Shown here: positions 1 through 5,152 of the stretch, piece by piece | How the letters are laid out: every line of letters starts with the position of its first letter | How positions within the stretch are numbered: the first letter of the stretch is position 1 | Source of the DNA: Gammaproteobacteria bacterium | GTDB taxonomy: Bacteria > Pseudomonadota > Gammaproteobacteria > SZUA-140 | Direction: 5' to 3' | NCBI GenBank assembly: GCA_026994735.1 | Contig: JALWQD010000213.1 | Coordinates: 1-5,152 of the forward strand | DNA: 5,152 nt | The notes under the pieces: generated by a model | Told to the model about the DNA's origin: nothing | What the model saw: only the letters and a program-made list of their open reading frames with translations | Database searches by the model: none | Position numbers and translations under genes: made by a program

Positions 1-528
1 ACCACCAACATGAAGAAATACCAACAAAACCATTAGATTCGAAAAGAATTCATGTACTTCTTCTAAAAATTCTTCCGCAAGATTTGCTCCGTCACCGTGA
101 CCATCGGCAATAGCCTCAGCAATAAAACTGCTCTGCCAGCCAGCCAAAGGGCCCTGGCCATCCAGGGCATAGAGCTCCAGCCCTGTCCAGCTGATTGCGA
201 CCAGCACCGTCAGCATCGCCATCACCATCCAGCCACCCAGCGGATTGTGGCCAAGAAAACGGCGGGCTGTTCCCTGACGCAAGGACTTCAGATAACGAAG
301 GGTTTCATTTGGGCTGCAGATAAAGTCAGAAAAACGGGCATGCTGACTACCGACAACCCCCCAGATCAATCGAAAACCAAGCAGGGCAACAATGAGATAG
401 CCAAGATAGATATGGATGTCGCCATCGGCCTCCCCCGTCAGATAGGCACTGAGAAAAGAAACAACCAGCGTCCAGTGAAATATTCTGACGCCAAGATCCC
501 AAACCCTGATTTCGCTTTCCTGATCCAA
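1..528 (-). CDS. Cytochrome b561-family membrane protein, C-terminus outside window
   Basis: Inner-membrane b-type cytochrome that probably passes electrons between a quinol or cytochrome c partner and another redox protein; the partner cannot be told from this window. The minus-strand frame is open without a stop from 528 to the left edge (176 residues). It starts with the family signature VWDLGVRIFHW (residues 9-19, with His18). Next come a first membrane segment (about 19-31), His39 leading a second (about 39-60, HIYLGY...RLIWGVVG), the conserved LGHNPLGG at 92-99 opening a third, and a fourth beginning near EEVHEFFSN (157-164) with a further His173. These histidines are candidate heme ligands. 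Full-length members have roughly 200-230 residues, so about 40 are missing. The start is TTG at 528-526: it is the only usual start codon ahead of the signature, and AAGAGAG lies 7 nt upstream. No cytochrome c gene sits directly upstream, although the two are often paired in this family. Confidence 0.88.
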   Translation of the reverse strand, partial: MDQESEIRVWDLGVRIFHWTLVVSFLSAYLTGEADGDIHIYLGYLIVALLGFRLIWGVVGSQHARFSDFICSPNETLRYLKSLRQGTARRFLGHNPLGGWMVMAMLTVLVAISWTGLELYALDGQGPLAGWQSSFIAEAIADGHGDGANLAEEFLEEVHEFFSNLMVLLVFLHVGG

Positions 529-664
529 AATTATACTCTCTTGGTGACTAATATCAGCGCGGAGTTTACAGCGCCCATAGCAAATAAAAAACCTACCGCA
601 TTCATAAAATTTTAATCAACCCCGTATCATTGTTCTCTTTTAAGTGCTCCGTTCAAGAAGACAC

Positions 665-694
665 GGCATAGACAAGACATGATTATTGGGTCAA
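665..694 (-). promoter_or_regulatory. Candidate promoter for the cytochrome b561 gene
   Basis: Read on the minus strand, TTGACC (694-689) matches the sigma70 -35 consensus at 5 of 6 bases. After an 18-nt spacer comes TATGCC (670-665), a weak -10 with 3 of 6 matches. Transcription would start near 657 and give a leader of about 130 nt before the TTG start. An alternative is AGAACA (636-631), 16 nt, TAAAAT (614-609), which has a better -10 and a poorer -35. This is inference from motif matching alone. Confidence 0.25.
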
Positions 695-711
695 CCCGTG
701 TAACACGGGTT
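693..711. promoter_or_regulatory. 19-bp palindrome, possible operator
   Basis: AACCCGTGTAACACGGGTT is perfectly self-complementary apart from its central base (9-bp arms around A702). It touches the candidate -35 elements on both sides: TTGACC of the leftward promoter at 689-694 and TTGTTC of the rightward one at 711-716. That position suits a dimeric regulator acting on both genes. It has no T-run on either side and no gene ending nearby, so it is not a terminator. A partial half-site, CACGGG, recurs at 716-721. I do not recognise the motif as the site of a particular regulator. Confidence 0.5.
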
Positions 712-739
712 TGTTCACGGGCAAGCGAAAGGCTAGAAT
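711..739 (+). promoter_or_regulatory. Candidate sigma70 promoter of the dacA operon
   Basis: The -35 element TTGTTC (711-716; 3 of 6 consensus bases, including the key TTG) is followed by exactly 17 nt and the -10 element TAGAAT (734-739; 5 of 6). Transcription would start near 746, leaving a leader of about 85 nt before the dacA start. Its -35 abuts the palindrome at 693-711, so binding there could affect expression. It is the best promoter match seen upstream of the five-gene run. Confidence 0.55.
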
Positions 740-831
740 AGTCGTCAAGCTATCAACGATATACTCAGCAAGTCCACAGGCACAAGCCCAATCACGCCCT
801 TGCTACTACCGATTCCTGGAGACAAACATCC

Positions 832-2013
832 GTGAGTAATGCTACCCCAGCCGCACACTGTTATTCTCGCACGCCTGTCGTGAATCGTCTTTGTACTCTG
901 ATCATTGCTGTCATATTGTGGCAGCCCCTGACACATGCCGCTCCGCCCGTACCACCGCCTCCTCATATCGCCGCCAAGGCTTATCTGCTGTTTGATTTTG
1001 ATAGTGGGAAATACCTTGTTCAAAACAAAATAGATGAGCGCATCGAACCTGCCAGTCTGACAAAAATGATGACCGCCTACATCATTTTCAGCGAAATTGA
1101 AGCGGGCACTATTCGCCTTGATGAACCCGTTCATATTAGCCGCAAGGCCTGGAAAACAGGTGGGTCGAAGATGTTCGTTCGCGTTGATACCCAGGTTCCC
1201 GTTGAACTACTGTTAAAAGGCATGATTATTCAATCGGGTAATGATGCCAGCGTTGCCCTGGCTGAACATGCTGCTGGCAGCGAAGATGCCTTTGCCTCTT
1301 TAATGAACCAGTACGCCCAGCGTATGGATATGCGCAATACCCATTTCGTTAACAGCACAGGACTACCTGACCCCGAACACTACACAACAGCGCGGGACCT
1401 CGGTATCCTTGCCCGGGCCCTGATCAGAGACTTTCCCGGTCACTATGCCTGGTATTCGACCAAGAAATTCACCTACAACGGTATCGAACAGTTCAACCGC
1501 AACAAACTGCTCTGGCGTGATGCCAATGTTGATGGTTTGAAAACCGGTCATACCAATTCTGCCGGTTATTGCCTTGTTGCTTCTGCGAAACGTGAGAACA
1601 TGCGTCTCGTCTCTGTCCTGCTCGGAGCCAAGAGTGCCAATGGCCGCGCCCGCGAAAGCCAAAAATTGCTCAATTACGGCTTTCGTTTTTTCGAAACACA
1701 TAAGCTCTATCAGGCAGGCAAAACTCTGACGACGACCCGAATCTGGAAAGGAGAAGAGGATCAACTGCCTCTGGGACTGACTGAAGACCTGATTGTCACG
1801 ATCCCACGCCGCCAATATGATCATTTGAAGGCGACCATGGACATCACATCACCGATCATCGCGCCGAGCGAAAAAGGCAAGTTATTCGGTAAAGTCACCG
1901 TTGAACTGGAAGGCGAAAAAGAAGCTGAACGGCCATTGGTTGCGCTCAAATCTATCGCCCAAGGCAGTCTCAGCAAACGCCTGCTTGACGAAGCCCGCAT
2001 GATGTTCGAATAA
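832..2013 (+). CDS. dacA: D-alanyl-D-alanine carboxypeptidase, PBP5/6 type (DacA)
   Basis: Low-molecular-weight penicillin-binding protein (peptidase family S11). It removes the terminal D-Ala from peptidoglycan pentapeptides on the periplasmic face of the inner membrane. All three active-site motifs are present: S75-L-T-K78 with the nucleophile Ser75, S135-G-N137, and K237-T-G239. A signal peptide has its hydrophobic core at about 20-33 and likely cleavage after T34-H-A36. The C-terminal beta domain typical of PBP5 covers roughly 285-375. The last residues (SLSKRLLDEARMMFE) look like the amphipathic helix that anchors PBP5 to the membrane. At 393 residues it is close to E. coli DacA (403 with signal). 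The chosen start is GTG at 832, with GGAG 10 nt upstream. An internal GTG at 880 would give a more typical short signal peptide but lacks a visible ribosome site. The TAA stop overlaps the ATG of dat by one base, implying translational coupling. Confidence 0.95.
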   Translation: MSNATPAAHCYSRTPVVNRLCTLIIAVILWQPLTHAAPPVPPPPHIAAKAYLLFDFDSGKYLVQNKIDERIEPASLTKMMTAYIIFSEIEAGTIRLDEPVHISRKAWKTGGSKMFVRVDTQVPVELLLKGMIIQSGNDASVALAEHAAGSEDAFASLMNQYAQRMDMRNTHFVNSTGLPDPEHYTTARDLGILARALIRDFPGHYAWYSTKKFTYNGIEQFNRNKLLWRDANVDGLKTGHTNSAGYCLVASAKRENMRLVSVLLGAKSANGRARESQKLLNYGFRFFETHKLYQAGKTLTTTRIWKGEEDQLPLGLTEDLIVTIPRRQYDHLKATMDITSPIIAPSEKGKLFGKVTVELEGEKEAERPLVALKSIAQGSLSKRLLDEARMMFE

Positions 2014-2894
2014 TGTCTACGAACTTGGAGACAGCCTACCTCAATGGCCAGTTCCTGCCTCTTAGCGAGGCCAGGATATCCCCACTCGATCGCGGTTTTT
2101 TGTTTGCTGATGGTGTCTATGAAGTAATTCCGGTCTATGCCGGCCAGGCCTTTCGCCTCAACGACCACCTTCGCCGTCTCGAACAGAGCTTACAAGGCAT
2201 TCGCCTGCCCAACCCACTCAGTAGGCAACAATGGCAAGCAATGATTGTCAATCTCATCGAACAAAACGGTGCCGGTGAACAAGCCGTCTACCTGCAAGTC
2301 ACCCGGGGTTCTGCTGTCCGCAACCATGCCTTTCCAAAGAACTGCCCGGCAACGATCTTTGCCATGAGTAATCAACGTCAGCCCGTTGCTCCCATTGATC
2401 TCGCTACTGCCGGTGTCTGCGCCATCACGGCTGAAGATATCCGCTGGCACAACTGTCACCTTAAGACCATCGCCCTGCTGCCTAATATTCTCTTGCGCCA
2501 ACAAGCCGTTGATGCCGGCTGTTTCGAAGCCATCCTTGTCCGTGATGGCATGGTGACCGAAGGGGCGGCCAGTAATGTCTTTATCGTTGAGAATGAAAGA
2601 CTACTGACGCCGCCAGCTGACCACCTTGTATTGCCTGGCATCACCCGCGATGTTGTGCTCGAACTGGCCGCCAGTGCTGGCGTTACTCATGGTCAGGAAC
2701 CCCTCTCTCGCGAACGGCTGCAAACAGCTGATGAAATCTGGCTCACCAGTTCAACACGCGAGCTGGTTCCTGTCATTAGACTGGATGATAAGGATGTCGG
2801 TGACGGCCATGCCGGTCCGTTATGGCTGCGGATGCAGACATGCTATCGACATTTTACTGACCGTCTGCGCCAGGGAAAAGGACAACAGCTATGA
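2013..2894 (+). CDS. dat: D-amino-acid transaminase (D-alanine aminotransferase)
   Basis: Cytoplasmic PLP enzyme of fold-type IV (class IV aminotransferases). It interconverts D-Ala plus 2-oxoglutarate with pyruvate plus D-Glu. Lys151 in HLKTIALLPN is the expected Schiff-base lysine, and Glu183 in VTEGAASNVF the residue facing the PLP ring nitrogen. Three features favour D-amino-acid transaminase over branched-chain transaminase or aminodeoxychorismate lyase. The N-terminal LDRGFLFADGVYEV carries Tyr36, and TRGSAVRNHAFP carries Arg103 and His105; together these match the carboxylate-binding Tyr31/Arg98/His100 trap of the Bacillus enzyme. The overall length (293 residues) also fits. The ATG overlaps the dacA stop by one base, and the end overlaps ybeD by four. 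In context it may use or supply D-Ala and D-Glu for cell-wall synthesis. Substrate range cannot be fixed from sequence. Confidence 0.9.
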   Translation: MSTNLETAYLNGQFLPLSEARISPLDRGFLFADGVYEVIPVYAGQAFRLNDHLRRLEQSLQGIRLPNPLSRQQWQAMIVNLIEQNGAGEQAVYLQVTRGSAVRNHAFPKNCPATIFAMSNQRQPVAPIDLATAGVCAITAEDIRWHNCHLKTIALLPNILLRQQAVDAGCFEAILVRDGMVTEGAASNVFIVENERLLTPPADHLVLPGITRDVVLELAASAGVTHGQEPLSRERLQTADEIWLTSSTRELVPVIRLDDKDVGDGHAGPLWLRMQTCYRHFTDRLRQGKGQQL

Positions 2895-3163
2895 GCAAAG
2901 AAAAAAAGCCCGCTGGATTAACATTTCCCTGTGATTTCCCGATCAAGGCTATCGGTCCCTTCCGTGCAGACCTCGACAGCATTGTCTATGCCCTCGTCAG
3001 TCAGCATATGCCCGATATTAGCGAAGCTGCCTTGAGCCGCCGCCCTAGCAGCGGCGGTAAATACCTGGCCATCACGATGACTGTTCGTGCCAGCAGCCAG
3101 CAACAGCTGGATGAAGTTTACCGTAGCCTGAGTGCTTGTGAACACTTGACAATGGTGCTCTAG
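2891..3163 (+). CDS. ybeD: YbeD-like protein (DUF493 family)
   Basis: Small cytoplasmic protein of 90 residues, close to the 87 of E. coli YbeD. It shares the N-terminal L.FPCDFPIKAIG stretch, the central PSSGGKYLAITMTVRA strand region and the C-terminal MVL. The family has a small alpha/beta fold resembling regulatory ACT-type domains, and its role is not established; its constant position just before lipB suggests, but does not prove, a link to lipoylation. The start ATG forms an ATGA overlap with the dat stop, so translation is probably coupled. A GC-rich inverted repeat inside the gene (CCGCCGC and GCGGCGG, about 3039-3059) falls on the codons for RRPSSGG and is most likely a by-product of coding. 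Confidence 0.92.
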   Translation: MSKEKKPAGLTFPCDFPIKAIGPFRADLDSIVYALVSQHMPDISEAALSRRPSSGGKYLAITMTVRASSQQQLDEVYRSLSACEHLTMVL

Positions 3164-3186
3164 CCGCCTGACAGGCATTTTCAGCA

Positions 3187-3822
3187 ATGACCAAGGAACC
3201 GCTCACGATTCGCCGATTGGGAACTGTTGATTACCAGCAAACACTGGTCCGCATGCGCACACTGACCGATCAACGTGATCCAGACAGCGGCGATGAATTC
3301 TGGCTCCTCGAACACCGGCCAGTATTTACACTCGGACAAGCGGGCAAGCCGGAACACCTGCTCGTCCCTGGCGATATTCCTGTGGTCAACAGTGACCGAG
3401 GTGGTCAGGTCACTTATCATGGTCCCGGTCAAACAATCATTTACCTGCTGGTAGACCTGCGCCGACGCGGCCTCGGTATTCGTGCCTTCGTCGATATTAT
3501 TGAACAAGCGATCATTGACCTTCTCAACGAAAACGACATTGATGCCTACGCCCGTAGTGATGCCCCTGGCGTCTATGTTCAACAATGCAAGATTGCCGCT
3601 CTCGGCCTGCGCGTTCGCCGCGGCTGCAGCTATCACGGTCTCAGTCTTAATATCGATATGGATCTGGAACCGTTCTCGCGCATCAACCCTTGCGGCTATG
3701 CCGGACTTGAGGTTACCCAGATGCGTGATTTAGGCGTGACCGCAACGACGGCCGAAGTTAACGCAGCACTTTGCGCCCATCTTGTCCGTCATCTGGGGTA
3801 CACTAGCCGGTCATTTTGCTAG
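3187..3822 (+). CDS. lipB: Lipoyl(octanoyl) transferase LipB
   Basis: Cytoplasmic octanoyltransferase. It moves the octanoyl group from octanoyl-ACP to the lipoyl-domain lysine of pyruvate and 2-oxoglutarate dehydrogenases and of the glycine cleavage H protein. The family signature RGGQVTYHGPGQ is at 71-82. The catalytic pair is Lys135 (CKIAALGLRVRRG) and Cys169 (RINPCGYAG), the same numbering as in E. coli LipB. The length of 211 residues (E. coli 213) and that numbering support the ATG at 3187. The ribosome site is poor: only AGG about 11 nt upstream. Expression may therefore lean on translation of ybeD, which ends 23 nt before. It feeds LipA, encoded next. Confidence 0.96.
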   Translation: MTKEPLTIRRLGTVDYQQTLVRMRTLTDQRDPDSGDEFWLLEHRPVFTLGQAGKPEHLLVPGDIPVVNSDRGGQVTYHGPGQTIIYLLVDLRRRGLGIRAFVDIIEQAIIDLLNENDIDAYARSDAPGVYVQQCKIAALGLRVRRGCSYHGLSLNIDMDLEPFSRINPCGYAGLEVTQMRDLGVTATTAEVNAALCAHLVRHLGYTSRSFC

Positions 3823-3849
3823 AAGATCATTATTTGCAGGAGCCCGTGT

Positions 3850-4809
3850 ATGCCACCAATACCGACAAAATCCAGCGCCACAAAACGCCAGCGGGGAGCA
3901 GCTAAGGTTGCCCGTATACCGGTCAAAATAGAAGCGACCGAACAACCGGCACGGAAACCTTCCTGGATACGCGTACGCACGCCTGCAAATCCGCGTGTTG
4001 GCCATCTAAAAGAGATTCTGCGCGCCCATAATCTCCACACTGTCTGTGAAGAAGCCTCCTGCCCCAACTTGGGTGAGTGTTTCTCCCATGGCACGGCAAC
4101 CTTCATGATTATGGGCGATATTTGCACCCGCCGCTGCCCATTCTGTGATGTTGCCCATGGCCGTCCTGATGCCCTTGACCAGCATGAGCCTGCCAATCTG
4201 GCCAAGACAGTGAAGGCAATGGATCTGAAATATGTTGTCGTCACATCGGTCGATCGTGATGACCTCCGTGATGGCGGAGCCGGACATTTTGTTGATTGCA
4301 TCCATGCCCTGCGCCAGCAAAGCCCCCAAACAACAATAGAAGTTCTCGTCCCTGATTTTCGCGGTCGCGAGACAGAAGCCCTGGCAATCATGTCCAAGCA
4401 GCCACCCGATATTTTCAATCACAATCTCGAAACTGTACCTCGGCTCTATCGCCAGGCTCGCCCCGGAGCAAGCTATACTGGCTCTCTCGAGCTGATTCGG
4501 GACTTCCGCAACATCTGCCCGAATGTGCCGGCAAAATCCGGCCTGATGCTAGGACTCGGGGAAACGGAAGAGGAAATCCTGAGCGTCCTTGCCGACCTCC
4601 GTAAACACGATTGTGAGCGACTGACACTTGGCCAATATCTGCAACCGAGCAAACATCACCTGCCTGTTGCACGTTATATCGAGCCCGCAGCCTTTGATGC
4701 CCTTGCCATAACCGCTCGTCAAATGGGTTTCACCCATGTCGCCAGTGGCCCTCTCGTGCGCTCCTCATATCACGCGGACCTCCAGGCAGCAGGCCGGAAA
4801 ATCCGTTAA
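3850..4809 (+). CDS. lipA: Lipoyl synthase LipA (radical SAM)
   Basis: Cytoplasmic iron-sulfur enzyme that inserts sulfur at C6 and C8 of the protein-bound octanoyl chain made by LipB, using S-adenosylmethionine. Both clusters are supported by intact ligands. The auxiliary [4Fe-4S] cluster has Cys66, Cys71 and Cys77 (CEEASCPNLGEC), plus the C-terminal serine in RSSYH (Ser306). The radical SAM cluster has Cys92, Cys96 and Cys99 (CTRRCPFC). All are offset by two from E. coli LipA. The length of 319 residues (E. coli 321) is complete. The first 35 or so residues are basic and poorly conserved, as usual in the family. The ATG at 3850 has a good ribosome site, AGGAG at 3838-3842, 7 nt upstream. 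The gene is 27 nt after lipB and probably co-transcribed. No intrinsic terminator follows; its stop lies 10 bp from the end of a convergent pseudogene. Confidence 0.97.
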   Translation: MPPIPTKSSATKRQRGAAKVARIPVKIEATEQPARKPSWIRVRTPANPRVGHLKEILRAHNLHTVCEEASCPNLGECFSHGTATFMIMGDICTRRCPFCDVAHGRPDALDQHEPANLAKTVKAMDLKYVVVTSVDRDDLRDGGAGHFVDCIHALRQQSPQTTIEVLVPDFRGRETEALAIMSKQPPDIFNHNLETVPRLYRQARPGASYTGSLELIRDFRNICPNVPAKSGLMLGLGETEEEILSVLADLRKHDCERLTLGQYLQPSKHHLPVARYIEPAAFDALAITARQMGFTHVASGPLVRSSYHADLQAAGRKIR

Positions 4810-4819
4810 ATCATGGGCA

Positions 4820-5152
4820 TCAGGGTGGGGCCCCTGCGAAGCGACCTGCGAGCATCGAACAAAGACCCATCACAAGCGCGGCAACAAGAATCAGCAGCAT
4901 CACTTGTATCGTCGCAGTGTTACTACTGACTTCTGTCAAGAGCATAATCACCAAGGCAATAGCCAACATCATTACAACCACGGGCACCGCTTGAAGAGAG
5001 GTCAGTTGAGACCTGACCCAAGCGGGAAGACCGGCATGCTACATACCAGAAACAAGCGCGACACCACCACCGAGCAAGAGAACAATATCCCAGGCTAGCT
5101 TGCGCACAGAAGCACTTTATAAAATGGCTTCTCCGTCCGCCTTGCGAAAGAG
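4820..5152 (-). pseudogene. Decayed SLC13/DASS sodium:anion symporter fragment
   Basis: One minus-strand frame from the right edge to TGA at 4822-4820 reads as the C-terminal half of a divalent anion:Na+ symporter (citrate, succinate or sulfate type), an inner-membrane importer. Visible hallmarks are KLAWDIVLLLGGGVAL (fragment residues 18-33), where the family has ..PW..LLLFGGG.AL, then GLPAWV, a hydrophobic helix at about 55-72, and LLTEVSSNTAT (71-81), which contains the second Ser-Asn-Thr sodium/substrate motif. Two nonsense codons break this frame: TAA at 5119-5117 and TAG at 5041-5039. The frame ends about 31 residues after SNT, without the terminal helix and the PVATPPNA-like motif expected there. 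The same frame continues across both stops, so these are substitutions rather than frameshifts. The gene therefore appears inactivated and truncated at its 3' end, next to lipA. The missing 5' part lies outside the window. The substrate cannot be told. Confidence 0.8.

Larger units (their letters stand above)
529..831. other. Divergent intergenic region between cytochrome b561 gene and dacA
   Basis: This 303-bp stretch separates two divergently read genes. It holds a 19-bp palindrome at 693-711, a good candidate promoter for dacA (711-739), a weaker candidate promoter toward the cytochrome gene (665-694), and a roughly 85-nt untranslated leader before dacA. An AT-rich patch, TAAAATTTTA at 605-614, could instead supply a -10 element for the cytochrome gene. 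A 24-codon minus-strand open frame (605-531) is described under findings. I saw no tRNA, no riboswitch-like fold and no intrinsic terminator here. Confidence 0.6.

Noticed and set aside
97..615. Plus-strand open frame of 172 codons with a His-rich stretch
   Set aside because: It lies opposite the cytochrome b561 gene, whose minus-strand translation has clear family motifs; the plus-strand product is low-complexity and matches nothing I know.
693..711. Palindrome as an intrinsic terminator
   Set aside because: No T-run follows on either strand and no gene ends toward it; it lies between divergent gene starts.
3037..3059. GC-rich hairpin in ybeD as a possible attenuator or terminator
   Set aside because: The arms fall on Arg-Arg-Pro-Ser-Ser-Gly-Gly codons in a conserved part of the protein, and no T-run follows.
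3803..3822. Inverted repeat CTAGC/GCTAG at the end of lipB as a terminator before lipA
   Set aside because: The arms are only 5 bp with a 10-nt loop and no T-run, and lipA follows 27 nt later, so it is more likely chance within the operon.
3819..4418. Minus-strand open frame of 199 codons inside lipA
   Set aside because: It is antisense to lipA, whose cysteine motifs and full length are unambiguous; it shows no recognisable domain.
4736..5098. Plus-strand open frame of 120 codons after lipA
   Set aside because: It overlaps the lipA 3' end in another frame and then runs opposite the DASS fragment. Its sequence is hydrophilic and rich in His, Gln and Asn, typical of the antisense of a membrane protein gene.

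Overview
The window looks like a chromosomal segment of a gammaproteobacterium. The main evidence is the gene order dacA - dat - ybeD - lipB - lipA, all on the plus strand. It matches the dacA-ybeD-lipB-lipA cluster of Escherichia coli, with a D-amino-acid transaminase gene inserted, as I recall from marine and other non-enteric gammaproteobacteria. The proteins resemble their E. coli counterparts closely: LipB even keeps the same numbering for its catalytic Lys and Cys. I cannot name a genus.

Layout. Positions 1-528 (minus strand) hold the first 176 codons of a di-heme cytochrome b561-family membrane protein that runs off the left edge. Positions 529-831 are a divergent intergenic region. 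It holds a 19-bp near-perfect palindrome lying between two candidate promoters, one facing each way. Positions 832-4809 hold five tightly packed plus-strand genes, probably one operon. The first two junctions are a 1-bp overlap (TAATG) and a 4-bp overlap (ATGA); the last two are gaps of 23 and 27 nt. From 4820 to the right edge, on the minus strand and convergent with lipA, lies a decayed fragment of an SLC13/DASS sodium:anion symporter. Its single reading frame is interrupted by two nonsense codons and it ends early.

How the genes work together. DacA (PBP5/6 type) trims the terminal D-Ala from peptidoglycan stem peptides in the periplasm. Dat interconverts D-Ala and D-Glu through their keto acids in the cytoplasm, so these two share D-alanine metabolism. 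LipB moves an octanoyl group from acyl carrier protein to lipoyl domains, and LipA inserts two sulfurs to make lipoate there; these two form the de novo lipoylation pathway. YbeD (DUF493) is a small conserved protein of uncertain role between the two pairs.

The operon itself is ordinary. The items worth a second look are the transporter pseudogene, the shared palindrome between the divergent promoters, the TTG start of the cytochrome gene with a short open frame ending 2 nt before it, and the presence of dat in the cell wall-lipoate operon. I found no mobile element, CRISPR array, tRNA or rRNA, and no convincing new system.
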